From Adiantum capillus-veneris (Eukaryota; Streptophyta; Polypodiopsida; Polypodiales; Pteridaceae): DNA of 64,000 nt. Where the stretch lies: contig CM043968.1 in assembly GCA_014529385.2 (NCBI GenBank), positions 127,245,018-127,309,017 of the forward strand. Reading direction: 5' to 3'. Both the position numbers and the translations under genes were made by a program. Positions 22,001 through 33,489 of the stretch are shown here, piece by piece. The notes beneath the pieces were generated by a model. It was not told the origin of the DNA and ran no database searches. It saw only the letters and a program-made list of their open reading frames with translations. Every line of letters begins with the position of its first letter. The first letter of the stretch is position 1.

Positions 22001-22640
22001 GTCACATTATCTCTAAAGATGGTACCCGTATGGATGCAACAAAGTTAGAGGTAATAAAAAGATAGCCTAATCCAAGGAATCTACAAGAGGTACGAAGCTT
22101 TGTAAGTATGTGTGTCCATTACACGACTTAACAAAAAAGAACGTTAAGTATTCATGGACTGAAAAAGTGCAAGAAGCTTTTGAAGAAGCTTAAGGAGAAT
22201 CTTATCTCTCAATGTGTGCTCACACTACTAGATCTCTCAAAGACATTTGAGGTCCAATGTAATGCTTGTGGTAATTGCCTTGGAGCTATATTGCTTCAAG
22301 AAGGGCATGCCATAGCATATGAGAGTCGAAGACTCAACTTCGACAAGTGAGTATTGGGCAAATACAAAAAAGAGCTACTAGCTATTCTATATGCCCTAAA
22401 CACGTGGAAAAACTATCTCTTGGGACTCCATTCATCCTACGAATGGATCACAAAGCCTCAAGAACTTCATGACGCAAACCAAGCTCTTCGACAAACAAAT
22501 GAGGTGGGCAAATTTTCTTTTGCAATTTAAATTTCATATTGCTCACATTGTTGGCAAACACAATCAAGTGGTCGATGCACTTTCACAACGACCAAGGGTA
22601 AATGTGGTGTCTATAGCAACTCACAATGATCTATCTTTTA
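22001..22640 (+). pseudogene. Element C RNase H region
   Basis: Fragments in several frames. The clearest is FKFHIAHIVGKHNQVVDALS at about 22528-22587, followed by QRPRVNVVS, the end of the Gypsy RNase H. Confidence 0.8.
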
Positions 22641-23790
22641 TGATAGATGAGTATGCTACTGACCGAAACTTTAAGTACATAATTACAGCCTTTGCAATAG
22701 GGAAGAAAAAAGAACCATTCACCTTGAAGGATGGTTATCTTCCAAATGGCAATAGGCTATGTGTTAATCACCCATACAATAAGAAAGTCATGTATGAATC
22801 CCATACTTCTCCTTATGCAGGGCAAAGAGGGATTCCATAGTCTACTCTTCATGCAGTAGAAATGTATTTCTACTGGTCTACCATGAAAAGTAAACATACA
22901 AGAGTATGTTTCAAAATGCGTGGTATACCAAAAGTTGAAATTTGATCGAGGGAAGCAACTTGGATTGTTTCAATCGATAGGCTTAACAAGAAAATACACT
23001 CTATGCATGTCAAAAAGACTATTAAGGCACATCAAATGGCAACCCTCTTTAGATCTCAAATTTTCAAGCATCATGGCTTTCCAACATCCATAGTGTCGGA
23101 CAAAGATCCTAGAATGACCATTAATTTTTAGAGGGTCTCTTTTGGAATCTAAAAAGTAGATTAAATTTCTCTTTCGGCCTATCATCCACAAACGGATGAC
23201 CAAAGCAAAATAACTAATCTAATGATTCTTGAATCTACTAAAAGCCTATGTCATGGAAGTAGATCAACGTTCTCAATGATAAAAGTATCTACCTCTTCTA
23301 GAGTATGCGTGCAATGATATTGTATATACTTCTATGGGGAAAGTACCTTTTGAGGTTAAAGAAGGAAGATCCAAAAGTCCCTTACTACTTAAAGTACATG
23401 GGAAGATCTTCTTTGTAATGAATATAGTCGAGACCTACAAGAATCTTTTCTAAAGATTAAATGGGTTATATTCATCTCAAAGGAAAGGCAAAAAGGGATG
23501 TTGCTAATAAGCACAGAAGAGCCTTAGACTTTAAGTAAAATGATTAGGTCTTGCTAAAGTTTCTCAAGGTTTGTCTAAGGCATACTACGGGCAAGAATCC
23601 TATGGGCCACCAAGAGTATTATGCTAAATTAGCAAAAAGATACTATGTTCCTTTTTAAATTCTTAAGCCAATCAACGAGATGGCTTATCAATTAATTAAG
23701 TTGCCCCAACCATTGGCTCATGCACCATGTTTTCCATGAGAGCCTACGTAAGCCTTACAAAGGAGTGCCATCAAAAGAAGCAATAGTTGT
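22641..23790 (+). pseudogene. Element C integrase, heavily decayed
   Basis: Readable pieces are HHGFPTSIVSDKDPRM (near 23070-23118), with the second catalytic Asp, and SAYHPQTDDQSKITN (near 23175-23220), the region around the third residue. Multiple stops. Confidence 0.75.
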
Positions 23791-23945
23791 AGACCCTCCA
23801 AAAATCGAAGATCAAGAAGAAGTACTTCAATCTGTGTTCATCCTATGACGTAAAGACAAGGTATTAAGAAACGGTAAGATTATCTGACAATATCTTATTA
23901 AGTTAAAGAATTATCCAATTAAATATGCTAAATGGATGCAAGGAA
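23791..23945 (+). pseudogene. Chromodomain-like end of element C pol
   Basis: One frame with two TGA stops reads KVLRNGKII, then QYLIKLKNYPIKYAKWM, after an acidic PPKIEDQEEVLQ lead. This resembles the C-terminal chromodomain of plant chromoviruses. Confidence 0.6.
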
Positions 23946-24337
23946 CCTAGCTTAAGGATAATATGAACCTTCTAAATGCTTACAATGCTGCACTAGAGTA
24001 AGCGTATGAAAATGCATTTTAAATGAAAAATGTTTTTGTCTTATAAGACTAGTTCTCTTTTTATTGTGCACAAATTTAAAAAGTATGAATGCTTAGATTC
24101 ATGTTTGTGGTGACGACGTCTCCCAAACACCAAGTAGAACTTGTCACTCTACTTTGGAAGTATGATATGGACTAAAGAGCAGACATGCTTGCGGCAGCTA
24201 CGTCTCCCAAGCACCAAATGAATTAGTCATCCATCTTGGAATGATGTTGTAGGGTAAAAAGGGATCCTCTACCCGCTAAGAAACATATACTAATGACTAG
24301 GCTTTATCTTCTCTACCTCACAGTCGAGGACGACTAT

Positions 24338-24357
24338 GATTTCAAGAGAGAGAGTAA
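24338..24357 (+). other. Element C polypurine tract
   Basis: TTCAAGAGAGAGAGTAA directly before the 3' LTR. Confidence 0.6.
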
Positions 24358-25357
24358 TGTCATAAAATCTAATATCTAGCTTACCCAAATGATTTTCTCA
24401 TATTAAATTGATCATTTAATGTGGGAAAATAAACGAGAACAAGAGTTAGAATTGAGACATGTGCTTCTAGACCTATCTCAGCAAGGGACCAAAACGAGAG
24501 ATGGTTGCATCTCAATAGGGGTCCAAAAGGAGATGGTCTACCAAAGAGCAATGTGCATTAAGTGCTTCTAGACTTATCTCAGCAGGGGACCAAGCGGAGA
24601 GATGGTTACATCTTAATACTTTTCCAAAAGGAGGTAGTCTATCAAAGAGCAACGTGCAACTAATGGAGCTTAAAAGACCTTAGGGTTAGCTTCATTAAAG
24701 ACCTCCAATGGTTAGTGTTAAAAGTCCTTTGACCTTAGGCAAGTTAGGGCTGAGCTTGAGGTGGGAACCCGACCTATGCTTGAGGTGCTTGTCATGCTTG
24801 ATGACTAAGGTGCCTGAGGTGCTTGTCGTGCTTGATGACTAAGGTGCTTGAGGTGCTTGTCGTGCTTGATGACTAAGGTACTTGAGGTGCTTGTCATACT
24901 TAATGGGGAAGGTGCTTGAGAAGCTTCCCATGCATGGGGGGTAAGATGCTTGAGTCAAAAAGAGACCCTACAAAGGAGGGGAAAAGTCCCAAAGTTGGGG
25001 GAATCTTTGACTTAACCTTTCACTCACCCAAAGGGCACCCCTTTTCTCAAGGGGCACATGGGACACATGTCACACTCTCCCTATGCTTAGCCACATGGTG
25101 TGCTTGAATGCTATTGGTTGGGCTAAAGAGGGGTCCAATGAGCTTCTAGTTCCATCCAACAAATATCTAGATATATTCAAGCTCTCTCTCTCTCTCTAAG
25201 GGGTAAGGAGGACAGTTGTCCAAAGACTACTACCCATGTACTTGAATGCATGCTGCATGTGATTGGCTAGGGGGGAGAGGGGTCCAATGAGCTTGAAACA
25301 TGTGTAAATGCTACAACTCGCCCCAATCAAGCAAGGGGGGTGCTGGGGGGATCTACA

Positions 25358-25397
<40 letters not shown>

Positions 25398-26077
25398 ATT
25401 TTGTGGATTCATTCTCACTTGGTGAAAGTAGAGGAACTCCACCTCCTTCTCCAAACTTGTGATGAGAAGTGAGAGCCTACACCAACACTCTTGGCTATGG
25501 AATGCAAATCCAACCAAGAGCCATGCTTCAATGCTTAAGCTTGACATCTTCTCCATCTTCATTACTATGGTATTATGTATGCTAGCAAGAAGAGTGATGA
25601 TAAGTGAGTAACTATTTCTTTCTCCTATGGAATGTTTCTTCTTCCTCTCTCCACCTTCGAAGGTGTTTGGGGCCTTGGGACTGAGGCTTGGGATAGTTAA
25701 TGCTTTCTACAAAGTTTATGTTATGCTTGTGATGCATGAAGCTTTCCATCTTCATTGCAAGCTTCATGCATCACCTAGGTCACAAGGAACACAAAGATTG
25801 TATTGCACCAAGTCTCTCTTGATGGGAGAAACTATAATACAAATGGCTATTGGAGGGGGGACCGGCTCCGTATGAATCCAGTCCTCAACTATTGTCATGT
25901 TCTCTAAACTCTCTTTCTTACAAAAGTATTGTTCATGCCAAGTTAACTAAGTAACATGTTTATGTTGCTACCATCAATTAAGTTCACCCGCTATGCTCAC
26001 AAAGTAATCTCACAAAAGTGCTTTATCTAATTTCCTAATTCCGCTACTCTCAAAGTTCATAGGCCATTTCCATTACA
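24358..26077 (+). repeat. Element C 3' LTR (1720 bp)
   Basis: Carries four 34-bp units (24777-24912) against three in the 5' LTR. It has about 18 CA units (25359-25395) against about six, so both repeats changed after insertion. Confidence 0.92.
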
Positions 26078-26150
26078 GCTTCTCTCTTGAAGTATTGAAT
26101 CTGAGTGACAATGGGCTAACATGATACTTTCTTGAAGCTATTGTAATCTA
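26078..26150 (+). pseudogene. LRR fragment, right part
   Basis: Continues the plus-strand leucine-rich repeat interrupted by element C (SLEVLNLSDNGLT, then TGA). Nothing kinase-like follows on this strand. Confidence 0.5.
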
Positions 26151-26199
26151 ATGGCTTTCCCAGCTAAGCCCTATTGTAGCCGCATGCTGGCCATTGGGA

Positions 26200-29018
26200 T
26201 CATCTTGTTTTTTTTTGTTGCCATGAATTATACAAGCTGCCATTTTCCATGTGCTCATAGATGAACAACCTTTCATTGTCTGTCTGAGAATAACCCCACA
26301 AAGAGACGAGGTTAGGGTGCTTGATTTTCCCTGTTGTTTTTATCTTTGCCTGAAAATCTCTTGGCTCACCCTTCTCATCAATCTTATGGATGAGCTTCTT
26401 AACCGCTACCACAATTTGATCGTCTAAGGTGGCCTTGTAGACTATGCTAAAGCCTTCACTGCCTATAATGGCTCTTTGTAGGATATCTTGCAAAGCCATG
26501 TACCTTTGCATAAGGCGACATTAATGCTAAGTGACGTTTCTAGATTTCTTCTTGCTAAATATGATATGTGGTGTATGCTGCTTGAGGACATATAAGTGAT
26601 CGATAGCTTGTCCATGGAATTATCGTGCATCAGCTCTTTCACGTGCTTCTGTGTTTCAATCATATGAAATGAACACTTAAGACCTACAACAAGGAGTAAC
26701 GCTGCAACCACAGAAACAATAACCGGATCTGAATCACCGATGGTGGCTCAAGGACAAGCTGTTCATGGAGGTATGGAACTATTCAATGGAGGAGACGCTG
26801 CCTAACATGGTGGGAGAGGTGTGCCACACAATAAGGATTGTTGGCAAAGCTAGAAAGGTAGAGAGCTTGCGAGAGTTGGAAATCAAGATAGCCCCAACTC
26901 TAGCGGAATGTAACTTGTGAGACGATTGTTTGAAATAGTTAGCTACTCTAGGCTGCTGCAGTTTGAGAAGGTGGGCATGATGGTGTCGGACAAGGGCCTA
27001 GATGCAAGTATTTGATTTGCTAGCATGAGACTACTAAAGGAATGTTGTCTGTGATGTAAAGAGGTTTCTTGTGAGAAGAGTGAGCTACTCTAAGCTGCAG
27101 TTTGCCAAGGTGGGTAGAATTGTGCCGTGCCGTTGAAAAGGTGAGAACCAACAACCACAGTTGGCTTGTCGCTGAGCAGATGTCAAGTCTTCTCCCTCAA
27201 TGAAATGAGATTGGCCCACTCCTTCCTGCAGGCAAGGCAAGACGATGGACAATGGCTTTGTTGTTCACAAAATTATGATATCTAATGTGACAAGGTTAAA
27301 TTGTCTGAGGGCACTACCCAGACAATTCATTAACTGCAAGCAACAACTTCTTGCGAGAAGGACCACAAAAGAAGGGCGGGATGCTTTCTGTGGTATGGGA
27401 TAAAAAGTAAGTTTCTTTTAGTCTAACAAGAGAGAAGAGAGCAGCTCCCTTCTATCCAAATTAACATGATAAGACGACTTTAATGAAAGAGCTTCCTTCA
27501 TTCCAAATTAACATAATAAGACATCAATGAAAGAGCTCCCTTCAATCCGAAGTAACATGATAAGACATCAGAAGCTTCCTTTAGTCCAAAGAAAAGTAGC
27601 TCCCAAAGGAAAGCTTTCTTGCCAGCTTCCTTCAGTCCAAAGGATACTAAATAGCTTAGCTCCCTTCAATTTAAGGTGAGGTGGCTTCGTAGCCTAGGGT
27701 AGTTCTCTCCTGTCCAAGGAGAAAGATTTCCATTCAGTCCAAAGTTTATTTTAGTTCAAAGCTCCCTTCAATCCAAAGAAAGTATAATGAAATATTTTCC
27801 TTACCACAAAAAGCTTTCGGTGTCGCATAACCACCTCACCGGCACCATCTAGCTTGTTGCCGTTGAGATCAACCCACGATAGATACTTGGAGTTCTCCAT
27901 TGTAGGCAGTATTGTGCCCGACAATGAATTGTTGTTGAGATGCAAAAAATTGATTCTTGGCGTAAGCCCCACCTTCGACGGATTGTGACTTGTGAGACGT
28001 TGTTTGAATTTGAAAGAGTTAGCCACTTTAGGCTGCTGTAATTTGAGAGGGTGGGTGGGATGGTGCCGTTGATAAGTTTGAGGTTGAGCACCATTAGCCA
28101 TAATTTCCTTGTTCCGTTGTGGATGTCATCGGGGATTTCCTTCTCAATAAAGTTTCCCTACATAACCGTCTCTCTCATGTTAGGCATAGCTAGTAGCGGT
28201 GTCGAGAAGGCGCAAGTCATGAAGTTGCAACTGACATCTATTGCAGCAAGGCTGCTGCAGCTCTCCAAGGGCACCACCCCAGACAAATCATTGTCTGCTA
28301 ATAGCAATCTGCGGAGTGAAAGACCACAAATCTTGCCAGGAATACTTCGTGTGAAGGCATTTGCACTGAGGTCAAGTACCTTTAACCTACTAGATTTGGG
28401 GAGGGATACAAGAAGAGACCCCGTGAACTTGTTGAAGCTCAATACAACCTTATGCAGAGATGGCAATTGGGATTATCTTGTTTCTTCTTGTTGCCAAAAA
28501 AGCACCTCTAGGCTTACTAGCTGGTTGAAGATGGTGGGATTATTTCCAATGAAGGAGTTCAAGGAGACGTTGACATGGCGCAAGCTTTGGCAAGAGCCGA
28601 GGGATGTGGGAATTTGGCCTGTTATAAATTTTTTAGAGAGATCTAGCAGAGTTAGGTATAAGCAACTACCAACTATGGCAGTTGTGAGGTTCAAGGTAGA
28701 TAATAAGAAGGCTTTAAGAGGTATTTTGCCAATTCCTTGATTAAAGGAAATGTTAGGATGTTTAAGTGTCTTGCATTGGCTGATACCCATCGGGAGGCTG
28801 CCTAAAAGGCTGTTGTTTGAAACGTTAAGCCATGAAAGAAAGGGCGCCGCAATGGAGGAGAGAGTGCCAAAGAAGTTGTGAAAAATCCTTGTCAAGCACG
28901 CAATCAAACCCTTCCCTTCTTCAAGATTACAAATCCACTCCCTATCGTACTGCGCCTGTTCTGCCCCGCCATTAAAATAAAATAGCGGCTGGATGAACCA
29001 AACCTGGGTGGGGTACAT
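26200..29018 (-). pseudogene. LRR receptor-like kinase pseudogene
   Basis: Read on the minus strand from 29018. Leucine-rich repeats (SWLNVSNNSLLGSLP; LTLLDLSKKFITGQIP; LKVLDLSANAFTRSIPG; LSLRRLLLADNDLSGVVP) extend to about 27850 in shifting frames. A repeat-rich stretch follows, then a membrane-like segment (MVAALLLVVGL, 26711) and the kinase N-lobe (26511-26200). The N-lobe keeps a degenerate glycine loop (GSEGFSIVYKA), the Lys of VAVKKL, and HPNLVSLWGYS. The kinase stops before the HRD and DFG motifs, close to the element C insertion. Such receptors normally sit in the plasma membrane; this copy cannot be functional. Confidence 0.85.
27410..27790. repeat. Imperfect tandem repeats inside the receptor pseudogene
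   Basis: A word like AGCTCCCTTCAATCCAAAG recurs about nine times at irregular 25-60 base spacing, several copies followed by TAACATGATAAGACATCA. No coding sense is seen. Confidence 0.75.
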
Positions 29019-29866
29019 TTCAACATTGATCGTCGATTTCAGTCAACAATCTGATGATGAATCATCAACCCACTCTGCAAAGCTACCATATTAATTCTCG
29101 TGAAAGTGGAATGCTCAGGGTAGGACGAGAACTACTCAACTGGGTTTCTCCATATTTTGAGATAGATCATCTAACCTATAGGTTAGGTGGTTTGTAGAAG
29201 GGGAGGAATCGGCCTTTAGTTGACTCGACTTTTAGCGCGCGCAAGAAATCCTGCGAAATTCCTCCATTATTAGGTGCTCTCTCCCACGAGCTAACGCTAA
29301 TTCTTCAAGTAAGTGTCTTTTCTCTGCAGTTTCTGTAATCTGGAAGAAAAGAAGCCTGCACGCAATTTCGACGGTACATTCTTTGAGTCTGGAACAGGTA
29401 CTTCGAGTGAACTAGCTTTACTGGATGAAAGGTGTTGTTACTTTGAGCGAAGTACCTTTAGTGGATGAAGTCATGGGTGAAGATGCAGGTGCTTCAGGTA
29501 AAGTACCTTTAGTAGATGAAGATGTGGGTCCTTTAAATAAATTTGAAGTAGCTTGAGGAGATGAAGGATTCATTTTATTTGCTTTCCACCCTTCTGAATC
29601 CCGTCACCTGCTATCCCTTTCACGAAAACCACAAGTCCTGCGAGAAAAATGCAACTTCAAACCTTATCGTGCCTTCTTTTCTTATTAGGTGGTGTTGGTC
29701 AAGGGCAAGCCACCGTTTGGCCGTCTAGCTTATCCAAGTTAACCTTATCGTGCTTATCTAAGTCAGGCTTATCTGAGTTGAGAGCTTATCGAGGCTAGGC
29801 GAACCGAAGGTCATATAGTATATGAAGGGTTATGAGAGCCATCATTCAATAGTTTGTCGGTCCCTA

Positions 29867-29922
<56 letters not shown>

Positions 29923-30216
29923 TACACACACACAGGCACGAGAGGGAGATAGGATTTAGTCTCTGTCTCTTTCTCTGTTGCAGCTTCCTCCGACAGTGGT
30001 GGACGAGGTGAGGGAGGGTAAGAATTGTGTAAGAATTGATGCGGGGAAAAAAAGTGGAGGACCCTCTTTCCTTCGTTCTGCTCAGCTTACAAGCTCTCTC
30101 TGTACGTAGCTCAGTGCTAAGAGCTCTCTCTCTCTCTCTCTATCACTCACTACTCTCTCTCTTTCTCTGCACGCAGAGGCAGAAGGGGGCAGAAGCTGGG
30201 GGCATCAGCCCCGAGA
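29019..30216. other. Non-coding sequence with TA/CA and CT microsatellites
   Basis: No gene is recognised. It holds (TA)n followed by (CA)n at 29868-29934 and a CT run near 30129-30141. Around 29450-29545 the word AAGTACCTTTAGTGGATGAAG occurs twice in diverged form. Confidence 0.6.
29868..29934 (+). repeat. (TA)n(CA)n compound microsatellite
   Basis: About 15 TA units run straight into about 18 CA units with one CATA interruption. Confidence 0.96.
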
Positions 30217-30359
30217 TAAAAGGCAGAGGGGACTAGAACATGCTAATCTCCACCCAGACATGCTCTATACGGACCCTTGGCATGCTAAACATAAAGACCC
30301 CCTTGACTGCATGTCCGTCCTAGCCCTTGGCCCTACCCGGTCCTACCCTTGGCATGACA
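30217..30359 (-). repeat. Element D 3' LTR
   Basis: The outer end is mutated from CA to TA on the minus strand. Otherwise it is close to its partner. Confidence 0.82.
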
Positions 30360-30936
30360 TTGCTCCCCCCTTGGAGAAGCGTTTTCATCCTCGAAAACAA
30401 GAGTGATGATACATTAATGCTTTCCACAGTGGCATCCTTCATGGATCCATCTATTTGCTTGACCAAAATACTGTTCAATAGGAGGTTCAATGTAACCAAA
30501 AGGAACATCTTGATTTTCGACATTGTTGTCCATTTGCAACCATCTTGTGTTACCGGCTCCTATCCAACATAGTATGTAGACTCCATTTAGAACGCACATG
30601 AGCATGCTAAATGAGTTATCACAACTAAGATGAACCCGAAAGAGTACCTCTATCACTTTCCATAAAAGTAACTTGTTGACGTAACTCATCAGGCAAGTTT
30701 AAGTCCTTGACTTGTTATCTTCTCGTATCAATAAACAACCTCATCATAGCCAGTGGTCAAGGTTGAGAACCTGAATGATACTTGAAGAGACTTAACCTAG
30801 TTGCAACCTTGCCTTAATTTATAGTAAGCAAACTCCAACTAGGGCAAACTATGCTTTCTAATTGAATTGCTTAGTGCTAACGTATGCACTTTTCATATCC
30901 TTCAGCACAAGATTACACTTTGTAATATGCCTAAAT

Positions 30937-31068
30937 TGCCTATCCCCTTGGATACTGACAATAGCATAACTATTCGAATCTGCCTATCCCCTTGGACACT
31001 CACAGTTTCATAATTATTGTAATCTGTCTATCCCCTTGGATACCGACAGTAGTGAAGTGTCTGGGATT
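30937..31068 (-). repeat. Three 44-bp tandem units in element D
   Basis: Units start at 30937, 30981 and 31025, each beginning TG(C/T)CTATCCCCTTGGA. Confidence 0.88.
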
Positions 31069-31622
31069 CTCCACACTTTACAGACAATCTTCCAAAGGAC
31101 TGGTAAATAGGGATCAGATTGTCATACAACATTGCTAAGAAAATGATAATGTCATGAATAACCATCATAGTTAACTTGAAAGATCCACAAGCACCCAAAC
31201 CAAGCCATGACCTCTATTGGTGATTGGTAGATCCAAACATAACCTCATAGAGATACTGCACATAGAGTGAAAAATGCTTCATAGCACGAATGTGATGAAT
31301 ATGCATGCTGCTCCAAATCAGCTTGTGCTAAACACTAGGGCCCATAACACCTAGAGTGCATGCATTTAGCAAAAACATATCCGAACCTGCATATCCATGA
31401 TCATACTTGCCAATACTTATGGCGAATGTGATTCTCCTAGCACACATGAAAAGGGGAGTGTAAATAGTTATGAAAAGAAACTAAATACCTTCTAGTGCAA
31501 TCATTTGCAAGCCTTGCTGAAATGCCGTTTGAACCATAATAGAAGGTGAAACATTAATCACGTCTAGGTACAAACAATGAAACCTTTTCATTTTACAACT
31601 CACAGCCTTGATCTGATACCAA

Positions 31623-31765
31623 TGAAAGGCAGAGGGGATCAGAACATGCTAGTCTCCACCCAGCCATGCTCTATATAGGCCCTTGGCCTGCTAAACATAG
31701 AGACCCCCTTGACTGCATGTCTGTCCTAGCCCTTGGCCGTGCCCGGTCCTACCCTTGGCATGACA
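31623..31765 (-). repeat. Element D 5' LTR
   Basis: Adjoined on the inside by a tRNA-Met type primer site (plus strand ATCTGATACCAA, 31611-31622). Confidence 0.82.
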
Positions 31766-33203
31766 CGAGGCGCACAAGGGGAGGCAGAGTCATCACAGAG
31801 GAGCATGGCGAGTGAGGCCAGAGGGGATCGAGGAGACATGTGGGGGACGGGGAGGTATTTGGGGGTATTGAAAGGCTGCTGAAAGGGGAGAAGAGAGAAT
31901 CTCACCAGAGAATCTCTCAAAGTAATGGGGTTTCTTTAAAATGTATCCAGTATGTAGTATAGAGTAGGAGCAGTGAGTCTTCCTCTCTATGCTCTTTTTG
32001 CAAGAATGGCTTTTGTTACATTTTCTCAAGCATCATTGATTGCATGTGTTTTGCATCAAAGAGAACGGTTGACATTAAGAAGTGTGAATAAGCTACTATT
32101 TCAGACAACTAGAATTGTTGATTTTTTTGTTTTCAATGTTGTTCATTTGATGTACAAGAATAATAGAATTTAGTGTTGCTTTTTTTTTTTAATCGATCAC
32201 ACACACTCTATTGTTGATCACTGATACATAAAGAGCTCGTTCACGATAGTTTGCTTGGTGAAAATCTTCTTGATATTCATGGCAAATAAAATGCTTGCAT
32301 AAAGGGCTTGATCTCAACATGTTGGTTTTCTATATTCCGTTTTGCAATTGGAAAGAGATTGTACAAAGAGCTTATTTTCTTGTTGGCTTGTTCCTTTAGA
32401 TAGACTATTTGGGTTCACTTCTGTGCTCATTCTTTACGTGAGGTGGTCAAGAGAACTTACAGAGCATACACAAGTGCTTGCATATCCTTGGTTTCAATGT
32501 CTGTCATACACTGCATATAGTTCTTCATGCCTAATCAAGTTGAGATATGACCTAGGCTTGTTGAGTGGTCATGAATAGTGTAGGACAATAGGATAGTGTA
32601 GAACAAGAAGGACAAATTTTATATCTCAATATCTGGCTATGATTAAAAAAATTTACATGTCAATGGTTTGATATTGTTCACTGACATAGGAATAGTGGCA
32701 ATCGACGCATCTGCTTCTCGACGCACACAATGTTAGAGGATGTGGATAAACATTGAGGAGATTAATGACAATCATAAAGAAGAGGTGTATGCCAAGACTA
32801 CAATCAACAAGGAGATTCACAATCTTCAATGCTTCCTACAAAGGCCAATGCATCAATTGCATGGCAAAAGAAGGCACCAAAAATTGAAGATTCCATGAGA
32901 GGAATGACGTCTTCCTCCAAGGCAATCCCTCAGCTGATTAAAGAGGACAATGAGGAGCGAACAACGGAGCAGAAGAAGAAAATGCAAGTACTCGGTCAAA
33001 CTAGTTGACACACTTGGAGGCATGCTAGATCATTGATGTATCATGAAAATATTTTGTGTGTCAATCCTTGTCAATTTTCTCTTGATATGTGTTGTTTGTT
33101 GGATACATGTCCTCTGATTGATGTCTCACTTTATTTATTATGCCATTGATAAGATATTTGCCATAGTTTGCTAAGCCCGTTTGAGCATCTAAATGAACTT
33201 GTG
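31766..33203. other. Unassigned non-coding sequence
   Basis: No recognisable gene or element. Short open frames (for example around 32342-32578) have no familiar motif. The segment runs into the target of element E. Confidence 0.5.
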
Positions 33204-33208
33204 GATTT

Positions 33209-33400
33209 TGAAGGAGTACGAGCGGACGTGCGACGCGAGAGAGAGTGCGAGAAGAAGAGCACGACGATACTGTGAACTCGCTCTACTGTAATGTGTAGAG
33301 CATAGTGAGTTCTTATTAGGTTTTTACAAAAGAATATGTGTACATACCTGGCGGCCCGCCCACTTACTTGGGCGACCACATTGGGCTTTATACCCCAACA
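33209..33400 (-). repeat. Element E 3' LTR (192 bp)
   Basis: Six substitutions from the 5' LTR and no indels. Confidence 0.94.
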
Positions 33401-33489
33401 ACCTCCCACTTAAAGTCCAATGTGGTACTTTAAGTGTGAGAGAAGCTACTATACAAGCTAATATACAAGAGATGTAGAGAAGTGATGTA

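Larger units (their letters stand above)
17502..26077 (+). mobile_element. Element C: Ty3/Gypsy retrotransposon with chromodomain, decayed
   Basis: Long LTRs at 17502-19167 and 24358-26077 begin TGTCATAAAATC and end CCATTACA. GCTTC is duplicated at 17497-17501 and 26078-26082. Primer site TGGTATCAAAGA follows at 19169. The order is gag, protease, reverse transcriptase, RNase H, integrase, chromodomain-like tail, which marks a chromovirus. The polymerase catalytic region is deleted and there are many stops. Confidence 0.93.
30217..31765 (-). mobile_element. Element D: TRIM-like non-autonomous LTR element
   Basis: Two 143-bp direct repeats (30217-30359, 31623-31765) enclose 1263 bp without coding capacity. 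On the minus strand the LTR starts TGTCATGCCAAGGG. TTGGTATCAGAT follows the right LTR as a primer site, and a polypurine tract (AAGGGGGGAGCAA) precedes the left one. Flanks CGAGA and CGAGG look like a slightly changed 5-bp target duplication. Small size, short LTRs and no gag-pol fit a TRIM, which depends on other elements for enzymes. Confidence 0.82.

Noticed and set aside
32342-32578. 78-codon plus-strand frame
   Set aside because: No recognisable motif or repeat, and an isolated open frame of this length is expected by chance.
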